A DNA stretch of 64,000 bases from contig NZ_CP016178.1 in assembly GCF_001677275.1 (NCBI RefSeq), positions 372,001 through 436,000 on the forward strand, written 5' to 3'. Made by a program: the position numbers and the translations under genes. How positions within the stretch are numbered: the first letter of the stretch is position 1; every line of letters starts with the position of its first letter. This stretch comes from Vibrio breoganii (GTDB lineage Bacteria; Pseudomonadota; Gammaproteobacteria; Enterobacterales; Vibrionaceae). Positions 19,970-28,527 of this stretch are shown piece by piece. The notes beneath the pieces are model-generated. The model made no database searches, was not told the DNA's origin, and saw nothing but the letters and a program-made list of their open reading frames with translations.

Positions 19970-20755
19970 TTAGCGCGCGTCCCGTACTAGACGCAGTCCC
20001 ATATCCGACATAATTATAGACTGGCTAGCAAAGTCTCTTCGGTAGTTTTCAGATTCATTGTCGGCATAGGAAAAACTGCCACCGCGAACTGACTTATGGG
20101 CAAGGCCAATATTGGTATCTTGTGCATTACTTGGATTGTGCGTTGGTGAACTGCGATAAAATGTCGCTTCGTAGGCATCGATAGTGAATTCGCCTACATT
20201 GCCTGTCATGTCATACAGTCCTAGTTCATTAGGCTTTTTCTGGCCAACGCGGTGTGCTCGATTGTTAGCGTTGCCTGCATGCCATGCGACCTCATCGATG
20301 TTGTTTGATCCACTATAGGTATAACCCTTCGATTGATTGCCACCACGCGCGGCAAACTCCCACTCGGCCTCAGTGGGCAAGCGGTATTTTTGACCTGTGA
20401 TTTCATTGAGTTTTTCGATGAAGTAGTTCGCTTGCTGCCAACTCAAGTTATTCACTGGAATTTGAGGGTCTTTAAAGAAGCTTCTTGAATGGCCCATCAC
20501 CTCTTCAAATAAAGACTGTGTGACCTCGAACTTAGAGATATAGAAGCTATCAACATTCACTTGGTGAGCGGGTTGTTCTGAGGCTTTGGCATCATCAGCG
20601 TCGGACCCCATGACATAAGCGCCACCGTCAACGAATACCATGTCGGCTTCGATCTGAGTGGTCAGAGGGTGAGGTTCAAATAGTGAGCATCCTGTCATTG
20701 TTAACACTAGCGTCCATGCTAATAAAGGGCGAAAATTCGTCAAACGCAGGGTCAT
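19970..20755 (-). CDS. Lipoprotein with a formylglycine-generating-enzyme (SUMF1) fold, lacking the catalytic cysteines
   Basis: 261 residues. A lipobox L-T-M-T-G-C23-S with Ser at +2 suggests an outer-membrane lipoprotein. The domain has the family blocks 'MVFVDGGAYVMGSD', 'FEVTQSLFEEVMG', 'PVNNLSWQQANYFIEKLNE', 'YRLPTEAEWEFAARGG', 'NELGLYDMTGNVGEF' and 'VRGGSFSYADNESENYRRDFAS'. True aerobic FGE has two copper-binding Cys in the last block; here none occurs and Cys23 is the only Cys in the protein. It is therefore unlikely to make formylglycine and may be a binding or scaffold member of the family. It diverges from the sulfatase maturase gene. Confidence 0.88.
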   Translation of the reverse strand: MTLRLTNFRPLLAWTLVLTMTGCSLFEPHPLTTQIEADMVFVDGGAYVMGSDADDAKASEQPAHQVNVDSFYISKFEVTQSLFEEVMGHSRSFFKDPQIPVNNLSWQQANYFIEKLNEITGQKYRLPTEAEWEFAARGGNQSKGYTYSGSNNIDEVAWHAGNANNRAHRVGQKKPNELGLYDMTGNVGEFTIDAYEATFYRSSPTHNPSNAQDTNIGLAHKSVRGGSFSYADNESENYRRDFASQSIIMSDMGLRLVRDAR

Positions 20756-20894
20756 ATTTGGTCTCTGTCAAAAAATGAGACATTAGTTTAACAATTCCCA
20801 ATTTTCCAAATGGTTATATGCGCAATAACAAGCCTTTGATATAACCAAAAGTTAAAATAAGGCTGTTTTTGGCATCCAAGATAACGGTATCGAT

Positions 20895-22226
20895 ATGTTG
20901 TTGACTCAAGGCCCGCAATTTAACGGCAAACCCTCAAAGCGAATGCATGTAATGGCGAAACCCATTGGTGCTGCGTGCAATATTGATTGCAATTACTGCT
21001 ATTACCTAAGCAAGCAAGACCTGCTGGACTACAAGAAGGGGTGCTCTCCAGAGATGAGTGAGCGCGACCTTGAGCAATACATTAAGCAGTATATCGAGGC
21101 TCAAAACACGCCGGAGATTATCTTTTCATGGCAGGGCGGAGAGCCGACGTTATTAGGGCTTCCTTACTTCGAAAAGATCGTTGAACTGCAGAAAAAATAT
21201 CAGCCTGTTGGCGTAAGCATCTCAAACGATTTGCAAACCAATGGCACCTTGCTGAACGCAAAATGGTGTCAGTTTTTAAAAGAGAATAACTTTTTGGTGG
21301 GCCTGAGTATTGACGGCCCAGCCATGTATCACGACGCCTATCGAACCAACAAAGCCGGTCGCGGTACACACAAACAAGTTATGGAAGCGGTGAAACTGCT
21401 CCATGAATACCAAGTGAGTTTTGCTACGCTGACCTGTATCAATAACCTTACCAGCCGTAACCCTTTAGAGGTTTATCGATTCTTGCGTGACGAAGTAAAG
21501 TCCCCGCAAATGCAGTTCATCCCCATTGTTGAACAAAAAACATTCCGCGATACCGCACCTCAGACATGGGAAGAGCAGCAACAACCGCGTCAAGGTGATA
21601 AACGTCTGATCCCGGGCTCAAAAAACTCTGTGATGGAGTCTTGGTGCGTATCGGATGAGGCATGGGGCAACTTTCTGATTGCGGTATTTGATGAGTGGGC
21701 GAGCCGTGATGTCGGTAAGGTGTTTGTGCAATATTTCGAAGCCTTTGTTGAGACTTGGATGGGGCGCAGAAACCCATTATGCACATTAGGTGAGTTTTGC
21801 GGTAAGGGTTTGGCGATGGAGCCAACGGGTGACGTATTCGCTTGCGACCATTATGTTTATCCAGAGTATAAAATTGGCAATATTCACGTCGATAAGTTGG
21901 ATGATTTGGCGTTCTCTAGCAAACAGCAGAGCTTTGGGTTTAATAAAACTAAGAGTCTGACAGAGCAGTGCAACACATGTGATTATAAGTTTGCCTGCTT
22001 TGGTGAGTGTCCAAAGAATCGCTTTATTCGCACCCGCTCTGGTGAGCCCGGGCTCAATTACCTTTGTGCTGGCTGGCACAAATTTTATAAACATGCGGAC
22101 CGTTCAATTGCACATTTACTGCGAGTCATGGGCTACCCCGTCGCACATGGCAAGTTTAGCGATAAGATCGTAAGAGAGGCCATGTCTCAACCTCAGCCAA
22201 GCAATACCTTTGGTGCCAAGTTTTGA
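20895..22226 (+). CDS. Radical-SAM anaerobic sulfatase-maturating enzyme (anSME)
   Basis: 443 residues. The radical-SAM motif C-N-I-D-C-N-Y-C (CX3CX2C) follows 'MAKPIGAACN', a block typical of anSME. 'FSWQGGEPTLLG' and 'LSIDGPAMYHD' are further family blocks; the latter holds the conserved Asp. The C-terminal SPASM domain shows the Cys series 'CTLGEFCGKG', 'GDVFACDHYVYPEYKIGNI', 'CNTCDYKFACFGECPKNRF' and 'YLCAGW' for two auxiliary iron-sulfur clusters. It oxidises the Cys or Ser of a sulfatase to formylglycine without oxygen; the sulfatase at 3561 is the obvious local substrate. The next gene overlaps its stop (TGATG), so both are co-translated. Confidence 0.95.
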   Translation: MLLTQGPQFNGKPSKRMHVMAKPIGAACNIDCNYCYYLSKQDLLDYKKGCSPEMSERDLEQYIKQYIEAQNTPEIIFSWQGGEPTLLGLPYFEKIVELQKKYQPVGVSISNDLQTNGTLLNAKWCQFLKENNFLVGLSIDGPAMYHDAYRTNKAGRGTHKQVMEAVKLLHEYQVSFATLTCINNLTSRNPLEVYRFLRDEVKSPQMQFIPIVEQKTFRDTAPQTWEEQQQPRQGDKRLIPGSKNSVMESWCVSDEAWGNFLIAVFDEWASRDVGKVFVQYFEAFVETWMGRRNPLCTLGEFCGKGLAMEPTGDVFACDHYVYPEYKIGNIHVDKLDDLAFSSKQQSFGFNKTKSLTEQCNTCDYKFACFGECPKNRFIRTRSGEPGLNYLCAGWHKFYKHADRSIAHLLRVMGYPVAHGKFSDKIVREAMSQPQPSNTFGAKF

Positions 22227-23224
22227 TGAGTGTAAGAACGAACATCCTTATTACCGTAATTGCGATGATGGCCTTGCTCTTAATTTCTCCATCTTCTAGC
22301 GCTGCCAATCGAACGGTAGAGCAGTTGTCATATATCGCACAGGACAAAAACAACGAACGCTCTGAGCGTATTAACGCATTAGAGCAGTTGACCAGTTTTC
22401 CAAGTCAAAGTGCCCTTATCGCAATCGCTCGCGGGCTTAAGGATAATCATCATGATATTCGTGAGGCTTCCGTTAAAGCGTCAGCGCCGTATCAATTGAC
22501 TCACCGCTGGCGTTTACTGTCACCCCTGATGGACGATTTAGTCTTAGATGTAAGAATGGCGGTCGCTGAAAATCTTGTGGTCGATTACGCAGAATTGAAC
22601 GCGGTTCAAAGGCAGCAATTTGATCCCTTGTTTGATGATTGGGCGTCTACCTTGATTCTTGAGGATACCCAAGCCTCGATGATGGCTTTAGCTCAAGGCT
22701 ACCTGCATATTTGTGACTATAAGGCGGCAAGGGATGTCTATGGAAAATTGATAGAACGCTCTAAGGGTGGGGTTGATGCGTGGATAGGTATTGCTGAAAG
22801 CTATCGCCTTAATAAGCAAGATGATGAGGCGTTAACGGTGCTCAATGATGGGCTAGTTGCTTTCCCTAACGAGCCAAGATTATTGTACGCAAAGTCTCTG
22901 ACGCTGGTGCGATTAGATGAGCCAAAGCTAGCTGCGAAAAGCATGGATAGTGCAGCAAAGCTTGCCGAAACCAATAGTCAGTATTGGTATGTTAACGGCG
23001 TGCTTCAAGAGGCTTATGATCAGAAACTGGCGCTAGATTCATTGAAAAAAGCCTATGAGATCTCAGAGCAGCCAGAGCAGTTGTATGCGATATGTGACTT
23101 TAAGATCCGCCATTCGGACAATAAAGCGGAGGTATGCGTGATGCAGCTAGAAAAAGTCGCTCCGCCACATGTTGTTGCTAATCTACGGAGTCGAATTGAG
23201 CAAGGGGACGTTGTTACGCACTAA
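22226..23224 (+). CDS. Secreted HEAT/TPR repeat protein, paralogue of the cytochrome C-terminus
   Basis: 332 residues from the ATG at 22226, which overlaps the maturase stop by one base. A signal peptide ends near 'SPSSSAA'. HEAT-like helices (ALIAIARGLKDNHHDIREASVKASAPY; VLDVRMAVAENLVVDYAEL) are followed by TPR-like helices (KAARDVYGKLIERSKG; AWIGIAESYRLNKQDDEAL; SQYWYVNGVLQEAYD). The order and wording match residues 450-755 of the octahaem cytochrome at 5218, down to the ending 'EQLYAICDFKIRHS...LEKVAPPHVVANLRSRI' against 'QQLYARCEMLVKYS...LEKYAPPEVIKGLRAKL'. It carries no haem motif. A periplasmic adaptor in the same system is the likely role. Confidence 0.85.
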   Translation: MSVRTNILITVIAMMALLLISPSSSAANRTVEQLSYIAQDKNNERSERINALEQLTSFPSQSALIAIARGLKDNHHDIREASVKASAPYQLTHRWRLLSPLMDDLVLDVRMAVAENLVVDYAELNAVQRQQFDPLFDDWASTLILEDTQASMMALAQGYLHICDYKAARDVYGKLIERSKGGVDAWIGIAESYRLNKQDDEALTVLNDGLVAFPNEPRLLYAKSLTLVRLDEPKLAAKSMDSAAKLAETNSQYWYVNGVLQEAYDQKLALDSLKKAYEISEQPEQLYAICDFKIRHSDNKAEVCVMQLEKVAPPHVVANLRSRIEQGDVVTH

Positions 23225-23479
23225 CGCTCTTCTTACGTTCTTGCACAGCTTGCCAAAGCGCCTAATGTCATCAAAGTTGGGCGCAGTGCCATCTGAGATA
23301 TAGTGCTCCCAGTAGCTAAGCTCGGTATCAACCAGCTCCATGAGTTTTTTAGGGCAGCCCACACAATCAGTCCCGGTACCGCAGACAAAGGTTTCATCTT
23401 CATACAGAGGCAGCTCAAGCTTCACTTGCTCAATTATGTTGTGCATTGCAGTAAGGCGGTCAGGTTTGCGAGCGAGCAT
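23183..23479 (-). CDS. Hypothetical small cysteine-containing protein
   Basis: 98 residues from the ATG at 23479; a TTG two codons upstream is a less likely start. It has a Cys group 'CGTGTDCVGCPKK' and a conserved-looking ending 'FGKLCKNVRRAL'. No signal peptide or membrane segment is seen. The Cys spacing could bind a metal or cluster, but I do not know the family. Its 3' end overlaps the 3' end of the convergent HEAT/TPR gene by 42 bases. Confidence 0.7.
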   Translation of the reverse strand: MLARKPDRLTAMHNIIEQVKLELPLYEDETFVCGTGTDCVGCPKKLMELVDTELSYWEHYISDGTAPNFDDIRRFGKLCKNVRRALVRNNVPLLNSTP

Positions 23480-23544
23480 GGTCAATCTTTATACTAATGA
23501 AAGCGCTATCATAATACAAATAGGCTTGTGGTGTAGAGATATTT

Positions 23545-23589
23545 CAATAAAAAAAGGTCTGCACTTTCTCTTTCAAAGTGCAGACCTTT
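23545..23589 (-). terminator. Intrinsic terminator of the MFS gene
   Basis: A perfect 15-bp stem (23553-23567 with 23575-23589) and 7-base loop; on the minus strand it is followed by a run of T. It lies 32 bases beyond the stop of the MFS transporter gene. Confidence 0.9.
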
Positions 23590-23621
23590 AAGTTCAATGG
23601 GAGTTGTTAATCGAGTTCTGA

Positions 23622-24824
23622 CTAAGCCGCTTCTACTTGCGCTGGGCAATCCTGCTGCTGGGCGCGCTTATCTAATGCGCCGCTAAAGCGAGTGAGAAGC
23701 AGTGCCACAATCACGACGACACCGCCAATCCATGGAGTATGCATCAAACCAAGGCTTTCGTGAGCAACAATCATACCGCCACCCCAAGAACCTAACGCGA
23801 TACCAACGTTAAACGCTGCAATATTAAGTCCTGACGCTACATCAACGGCTTCAGGTGTGTGCTTCTCAGCAAGGCTCACTACGTAAACTTGCAGGCCAGG
23901 TACGTTACCAAAAGCAAATGCACCCCACACCAAGATAGTCGCTACTGCTGCAATTGAGTTGTAAGCCGTAAAGTTAAATACGAACAGTACAGCCACCAAG
24001 CCAGAAAAGATCACTGTTAGTGCTTTTATTGGACCCATCTTGTCGGCCATTTTACCGCCCCAGATGTTACCAATCGCCACTGATACGCCGTACACCAACA
24101 TGATAATGCCGATGGCACTTGGGTTAAAGCCTGACACGTCTTGCAAGATAGGCGCTAGGAAGGTAAACGCTGTAAACGTACCGCCGTAACCCAGTGCTGT
24201 TATTGCATACACAAGCAGTAGACGAGGCTGAGTTAATACCTTTAACTGCGCAGACAGTTTTGCCGCTGGTGGCTGTTTTAGGTTGTTCGGTACAAGTAGC
24301 GCACTACCAATTAACGCAATAAGACCTAAGAGTGCCACAATCAAAAACGTTGCCTGCCAACCAAATGTTTGGCCAATATAGGTTCCTAGAGGCACGCCTG
24401 TTACTAGGGCCACTGTTAAGCCAGTAAACATAATCGCGATAGCACTTGCGGCTTTCTCTTTAGAGACTAACCCCGTTGCGATAGTCGACCCAATAGAGAA
24501 GAACACGCCATGAGCAAGACCGGTTAAGATGCGCGCAAGTATTAAGGTGTTATAGCTCGGCGCCTGCCATGCCAAAAGGTTGCCTGCGACAAAAAGGCTC
24601 ATTACTGCAAGTAGTACTTTTTTACGGTTCCACTTACCAGTAAGGGCAGTAAGCACTGGAGCACCAATCGCCACGCCAAGAGCGTAAAGGCTAACAAGAA
24701 GTCCAGCGGAAGGAACTGACACATTAAGGTCAGCAGCCATAGTAGGAATCAAACCCACAATTACAAATTCTGTTGTTCCGATTGCGAACGCACTTAGCGT
24801 CAACGCTAGTAATGCTAAAGGCAT
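23622..24824 (-). CDS. MFS transporter, DHA1-type efflux (AraJ/YdhP-like)
   Basis: 400 residues with twelve hydrophobic helices. The N-terminus 'LALTLSAFAIGTTEFVIVGLIPTMAADLNVSVPSAGLLVSLYALGVAIGAP' is highly typical of the sugar/drug efflux group that includes AraJ, YdhP and NepI. 'GKWNRKKVLLAVM' is the loop 2-3 motif A, and 'ILARILTGLAHGVFF' follows. Export of sugars, nucleosides or drugs is expected; the substrate is unknown. It is monocistronic, with its own terminator. Its upstream side contains the palindromic repeat array. Confidence 0.9.
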   Translation of the reverse strand: MPLALLALTLSAFAIGTTEFVIVGLIPTMAADLNVSVPSAGLLVSLYALGVAIGAPVLTALTGKWNRKKVLLAVMSLFVAGNLLAWQAPSYNTLILARILTGLAHGVFFSIGSTIATGLVSKEKAASAIAIMFTGLTVALVTGVPLGTYIGQTFGWQATFLIVALLGLIALIGSALLVPNNLKQPPAAKLSAQLKVLTQPRLLLVYAITALGYGGTFTAFTFLAPILQDVSGFNPSAIGIIMLVYGVSVAIGNIWGGKMADKMGPIKALTVIFSGLVAVLFVFNFTAYNSIAAVATILVWGAFAFGNVPGLQVYVVSLAEKHTPEAVDVASGLNIAAFNVGIALGSWGGGMIVAHESLGLMHTPWIGGVVVIVALLLTRFSGALDKRAQQQDCPAQVEAA

Positions 24825-24996
24825 AATCTTTCTCTCTCTATGCTGATACGGTGTGTATCATTCGATGCAGTGGATTATTCAGCAAAACCGGTTTGTGAAA
24901 AATAGTGTCTTTAACAAATGACTTTTGTTGTTTTTGGAAAAATGAAGAAGGGAAAGCTGTCAGCCGCAAGCTTTCAGCTTTCAGAATGGTTCTAGA

Positions 24997-25600
24997 GCTG
25001 CTAGCTTCAAGCTGCCAGCTACAAGAGGTTGTTATACCGTCATCCCAGCATGTTGTTAGCTGGGATCTTAGGATGCACAAGCGTTGAGATTACCGATAAG
25101 AGACCTCGGCAATGACGATCTTAAAGCTGCTAGCTGCTAGCTTCAAGCTGCCAGCTACAAGAAGGCTGTCATCCCAGCATGTTGTTAGCTGGGATCTTAG
25201 GATGCACTAGCGGTGAGATTGCCGATAAGAGACCTCGGTAATGACGATCTGAAAGCTGCTAGCTTCAAGCTGCCAGCTACAAGAAGGCTGTCATCCCAGC
25301 ATGTTGTTAGCTGGGATCTTGGGGTGCACAAGTGGTGAGACTGCCGATAAAAGACATCGGCAATGACGCTCTTAAAGCTGCTAGCTTCGAGCTGCCAGCT
25401 ACAAGAGGGTCGTCATCCCAGCATGTTGTTAGCTGGGATCTTAGGATGCACAAGTGGTGAGATTGCCGATAAGAGACCTCGGCAATGACGATCTTAAAGC
25501 TGCTAGCTTCGAGCTGCCAGCTACAAGAGGGTCGTCATCCCAGCATGATTTTAGCTGGGATCTTAGGACGCACAAGCGGTGAGATTGCCAACAAGCCCCC
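24997..25600. repeat. Tandem array of five 122-bp palindromic repeat units
   Basis: Units begin at 24997, 25133, 25255, 25377 and 25499; the last three steps of spacing are exactly 122 bases and the first is 136 because unit one carries a short insertion. Each unit has three palindromic parts: an AGCT-rich block (GCTGCTAGCTTC[A/G]AGCTG), a hairpin ATCCCAGC/GCTGGGAT, and a hairpin TTGCCGA/TCGGCAA followed by ATGACG. The last unit loses its third hairpin. AGCT-rich sequence of opposite orientation flanks the array at 24951-24971 and 25600-25660. It fills the gap between two minus-strand genes. It is REP/BIME-like; no coding potential. Confidence 0.9.
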
Positions 25601-25666
25601 TCTGACAGCTGACAGCTGACGGCTTGCAGCTTGAAGCTTGAAGCTAGTAACTCGCAGCTATAATTT

Positions 25667-26386
25667 CTACGGCTGCTGCTTAGTCGGCGCTAGCGAAATC
25701 TCGCGAATACAAACATTCTGAGGCTGTTGGAATGCAAACAGCACAGCGCGAGCTACGTCATCAGCGGCTAGAACGCCACCCATGTCTTCTTTCCATGAGT
25801 CGTAGCCATCTTTGATCTCTTGAGAAGAGGTGTGCGATAGAAGCTCGGTTTCTACAGCGCCAGGGGCGATAGTGGTAACGCGAACGTTATCAGCCGCGAC
25901 TTCTTCACGAACATTCTCAGAGATAGCGTGTACCGCAAACTTAGTGCCGCAGTACGCTGCGTGGTTCGGGAATGTTTTCTTTCCTGCAATTGAGCTGATG
26001 TTAATGATGGTGCCGCTGTTGCGAGACTTCATGGGTGCTAGCACAGATTGCATGCCGTTCAGTAGACCCAATACGTTCACATCGAACATACGCTTCCACT
26101 CTTGTGCATCTTGAGTGTCGATTTGACCAAGAAGCATAGTACCAGCGTTGTTGACTAAACCATCTACAGGGCCAAATTGTGCTTCAGCTTTGGCGATAGC
26201 CGTTTCAAATGAACCTTGGTCGGTTACATCCACTTTTTCACATAGTGTGTTTGGAAGTTTCAGGGCTTCAAGTCTTTCTACGCGACGTGCAAGAAGAAGA
26301 AGAGGATGCCCTTCATCACTTAAACGACGTGCAATCGCTTCACCGATACCTGAACTTGCGCCAGTAACAACAATAAGTTTTTTCAT
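25667..26386 (-). CDS. Short-chain dehydrogenase/reductase (SDR family)
   Basis: 239 residues from the ATG at 26386, chosen because GGAG lies 7 bases upstream; an upstream 56-codon extension has no matching SDR sequence. The cofactor motif T-G-A-S-S-G-I-G is near the N-terminus, 'NNAG' follows, and the catalytic Ser, Tyr-x-x-x-Lys are in 'NISSIAG' and 'YCGTK'. 'APGAVETELL' is the usual substrate-side loop. It is a cytoplasmic NAD(P)-dependent oxidoreductase resembling the YdfG-like group of hydroxy-acid dehydrogenases. The substrate is not known. It is divergent from the methyltransferase gene at 26530. Confidence 0.92.
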   Translation of the reverse strand: MKKLIVVTGASSGIGEAIARRLSDEGHPLLLLARRVERLEALKLPNTLCEKVDVTDQGSFETAIAKAEAQFGPVDGLVNNAGTMLLGQIDTQDAQEWKRMFDVNVLGLLNGMQSVLAPMKSRNSGTIINISSIAGKKTFPNHAAYCGTKFAVHAISENVREEVAADNVRVTTIAPGAVETELLSHTSSQEIKDGYDSWKEDMGGVLAADDVARAVLFAFQQPQNVCIREISLAPTKQQP

Positions 26387-26529
26387 CATTCTTCTCCGAA
26401 TATGGTTTGCAACACCCTTTGTGTCGATGGAGGCCATTTTAGTGAAGAATCTTTTGTTGATATATATCCCTTTAGGTGAAACACTGTTGCTATACTGCAA
26501 CAATAATCGTGTAAATCTTTGAGGCAAAA

Positions 26530-26976
26530 ATGTTGAATAACAAAATACCACCACCGTTAGTGATGCTGGCGTGCGGTGGGTTAGGAGGCTACCTAGATGG
26601 TTTCACATTTTCATCGGAACCACTGGTATGGCTAATAGCCGTCGTCATCTTTGCTACTGGAGTATGGCTGGCTGTGGTTTCCATTGTTTCCTTTAAGCAG
26701 GCCAAGACCACCATCAATCCATTGGATCCCTCTCAAACCAGTCAATTGGTGTCTCATGGCATATTTAGATTTAGCCGAAACCCCATGTATGTATCTCTCG
26801 CATTGTTCCTAGTGGCTTGGTCCTGCCTGTTGCTATCTGTAGCCGCGTTGGCGTTTTGTGGCGTGTTTGTGCTGTACATAACTTGGTTCCAGATCAAACC
26901 GGAAGAGAAGGTCTTGAAGGCTAAATTTGGCAAGCAGTATGAAGAGTATTGCCACAAGGTAAGAAGGTGGCTGTAG
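26530..26976 (+). CDS. Isoprenylcysteine carboxyl methyltransferase-like (ICMT/PEMT family) membrane protein
   Basis: 148 residues with about four transmembrane segments. The conserved family core is clear: 'LVSHGIFRFSRNPMYVSLALFLVAW' (the SRNPMY motif) followed later by 'KPEEKVLKAKFGKQYEEYCHKVRRW', which forms the SAM-binding region. Bacterial members are SAM-dependent membrane methyltransferases of mostly unknown substrate. The stop is 3 bases before the next ATG, so it is in an operon with the LysR gene and the small membrane protein that follows. Confidence 0.88.
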   Translation: MLNNKIPPPLVMLACGGLGGYLDGFTFSSEPLVWLIAVVIFATGVWLAVVSIVSFKQAKTTINPLDPSQTSQLVSHGIFRFSRNPMYVSLALFLVAWSCLLLSVAALAFCGVFVLYITWFQIKPEEKVLKAKFGKQYEEYCHKVRRWL

Positions 26977-26979
26977 CCT

Positions 26980-27903
26980 ATGTTGAATAAGGTAAACCTG
27001 TCAGAGATCCGCTCTTTTGTATTAATCGCACAGCTTGGCAATTTCACTCGAGCAGCAGAGGCGTTAAAGGTGTCTCGCTCTCACATATCACGCCAGATGA
27101 CTCAGCTAGAGTCTGATCTAGGGGTGACCTTGCTAGTAAGAACCACTCGCACTCTCAAGCTTACTCAAGCAGGTCAAAAGCTGTTTGAGCAGTGCCAGCT
27201 CGCTCTAGGTCACATCGACCAAGCGCTATTGTCGGCAATAGATGATGTTGAAGAGGTGAGGGGACACATTGCCATCAACTGCGTAGGCGGGGTATTGGGT
27301 GAAGATATCCTAGTGCCTATGATCAACGAATTTATGTCTCTGTATCCAGATGTACACGTGAGTCTGGACTTTAGTAGTCATAGGGTTGACTTGATACAAG
27401 ACGACTTTGATATCGCCTTTCGTATGGGAACGTTGCAAGATGCTAGCTTTGTCGCTCGTAAGCTACTGGATATTGATATGGTCACCTTAGCCAGTCCCCA
27501 ATACCTTCAGCAACATGACGTTATTTCTCACCCTAAACAACTAGAAAAGCATCGTTGCTTAACTGGGTCTGTGAATCGTTGGAGTTTCGTTCGTGACGGA
27601 AGCAGTGAAACTTTTGAAGTGAATATTAGCGGTAATTTACAGTGTAAAAATGGTCGCGCTTTGGTGAACGGGGCTTTGCTAGGCAATGGTGTTATTCGTG
27701 TGCCTCTACTGTATTGCCAAAAGGAGGTCGAGGACAAAAGATTGCAACAAGTATTTTCCGATTGGCATATACCTAGTGTAGACTTTTCAATGATTTACCA
27801 TAAAGACAGATTCAGACCCGCACGTTTGGTTAGGCTGATTGAATTTATCTACCAACAATTTGAATCACTAAGAACCGAACGCGATGCTCGAAAAGGAAAA
27901 TAA
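26980..27903 (+). CDS. LysR-family transcriptional regulator
   Basis: 307 residues. N-terminal helix-turn-helix 'NFTRAAEALKVSRSHISRQMTQLESDLGVTLLVRTTRTLKLTQAGQ' and a substrate-binding-type effector domain are typical of the CrgA/DsdC-like large LysR group. It sits between the ICMT-like gene and a small membrane protein gene with gaps of 3 and 0 bases. It may control this operon or the divergent SDR gene. The effector is unknown. Confidence 0.94.
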   Translation: MLNKVNLSEIRSFVLIAQLGNFTRAAEALKVSRSHISRQMTQLESDLGVTLLVRTTRTLKLTQAGQKLFEQCQLALGHIDQALLSAIDDVEEVRGHIAINCVGGVLGEDILVPMINEFMSLYPDVHVSLDFSSHRVDLIQDDFDIAFRMGTLQDASFVARKLLDIDMVTLASPQYLQQHDVISHPKQLEKHRCLTGSVNRWSFVRDGSSETFEVNISGNLQCKNGRALVNGALLGNGVIRVPLLYCQKEVEDKRLQQVFSDWHIPSVDFSMIYHKDRFRPARLVRLIEFIYQQFESLRTERDARKGK

Positions 27904-28455
27904 GTGAATAGCTATCAGATTTTGTATAAAAAGAATGTGGTGTTAGCCGTGAATCTTGGCAATGCCAACGCCTCAGAAGAAATAAAAAGCCTAAACGAAC
28001 AAGGCTTTAAGATTTTTAGTCGTATCATACAGGCTGTTTCTGAGGATCGAGCTGTTGCTATCTATCGTGCAGAGAACCAATCTACGCATAGTGAGCATGA
28101 CGTTAGCATCAAGAATGTGTTTCTCTTCAAAACCAACCGATTACGACGTCTTCCTTATCTGGGGTATTCGTTCTCAAGCTTTATAGTTGCGGCTTTGAGT
28201 ATGTTTATGCTCACCCAGCAGGCGAGTAATTCAGATGGCGGCGGTGCACTATTTTTACTGTTCCCGATCCTAATCGCGCTATTTTGGTTCTCCATTGGCT
28301 TATCGGTAGCGCGATGGAAAAACTGTGGTCATAAGGGGTGGTATTACGCCGTTGCTTTGGTGGTCACTATGCTAATAGATACCTTCTTGATGGGGGTGGC
28401 AAGCACCGTATTATGGCTGTATCTACTGTTTAACCCACAATCAAAGAATATATAA
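27904..28455 (+). CDS. Membrane protein of unknown function (DUF805-like C-terminus)
   Basis: 183 residues starting with GTG directly after the LysR stop. About 75 soluble residues ('SYQILYKKNVVLAVNLGNANASEEIKSLNEQGFKIF') come first, then a basic stretch 'FKTNRLRRLPYLGYSF' and four transmembrane segments. 'RLRRLPYLGYSF' and 'ARWKNCGHKGWYYAVALV' resemble DUF805 membrane proteins. The leading domain looks like a small cytoplasmic sensor or binding fold. Function unknown. Zero intergenic distance indicates co-expression with the regulator. Confidence 0.75.
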   Translation: MNSYQILYKKNVVLAVNLGNANASEEIKSLNEQGFKIFSRIIQAVSEDRAVAIYRAENQSTHSEHDVSIKNVFLFKTNRLRRLPYLGYSFSSFIVAALSMFMLTQQASNSDGGGALFLLFPILIALFWFSIGLSVARWKNCGHKGWYYAVALVVTMLIDTFLMGVASTVLWLYLLFNPQSKNI

Positions 28456-28460
28456 GATCT

Positions 28461-28478
28461 AAAAAGGGGCGAAAGCCC
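28461..28478 (-). terminator. Short hairpin with T run, likely terminator of the small minus-strand gene
   Basis: On the minus strand a GGGC-TTTC-GCCC hairpin is followed by C and five T. The stem is only 4-5 bp, so termination may be weak. It lies in the short gap between convergent genes. Confidence 0.45.
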
Positions 28479-28527
28479 GTTCATAATATAATTTCAGCAT
28501 CCATTTGTAGTGGCAACTTCTATCAGC

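Noticed and set aside
24905..25087. Short plus-strand frame at the edge of the repeat array
   Set aside because: Made of palindromic repeat sequence; no coding signature.
24997..25600. CRISPR array
   Set aside because: The 122-bp units are repeated over their entire length, with no unique spacers and no cas genes nearby.
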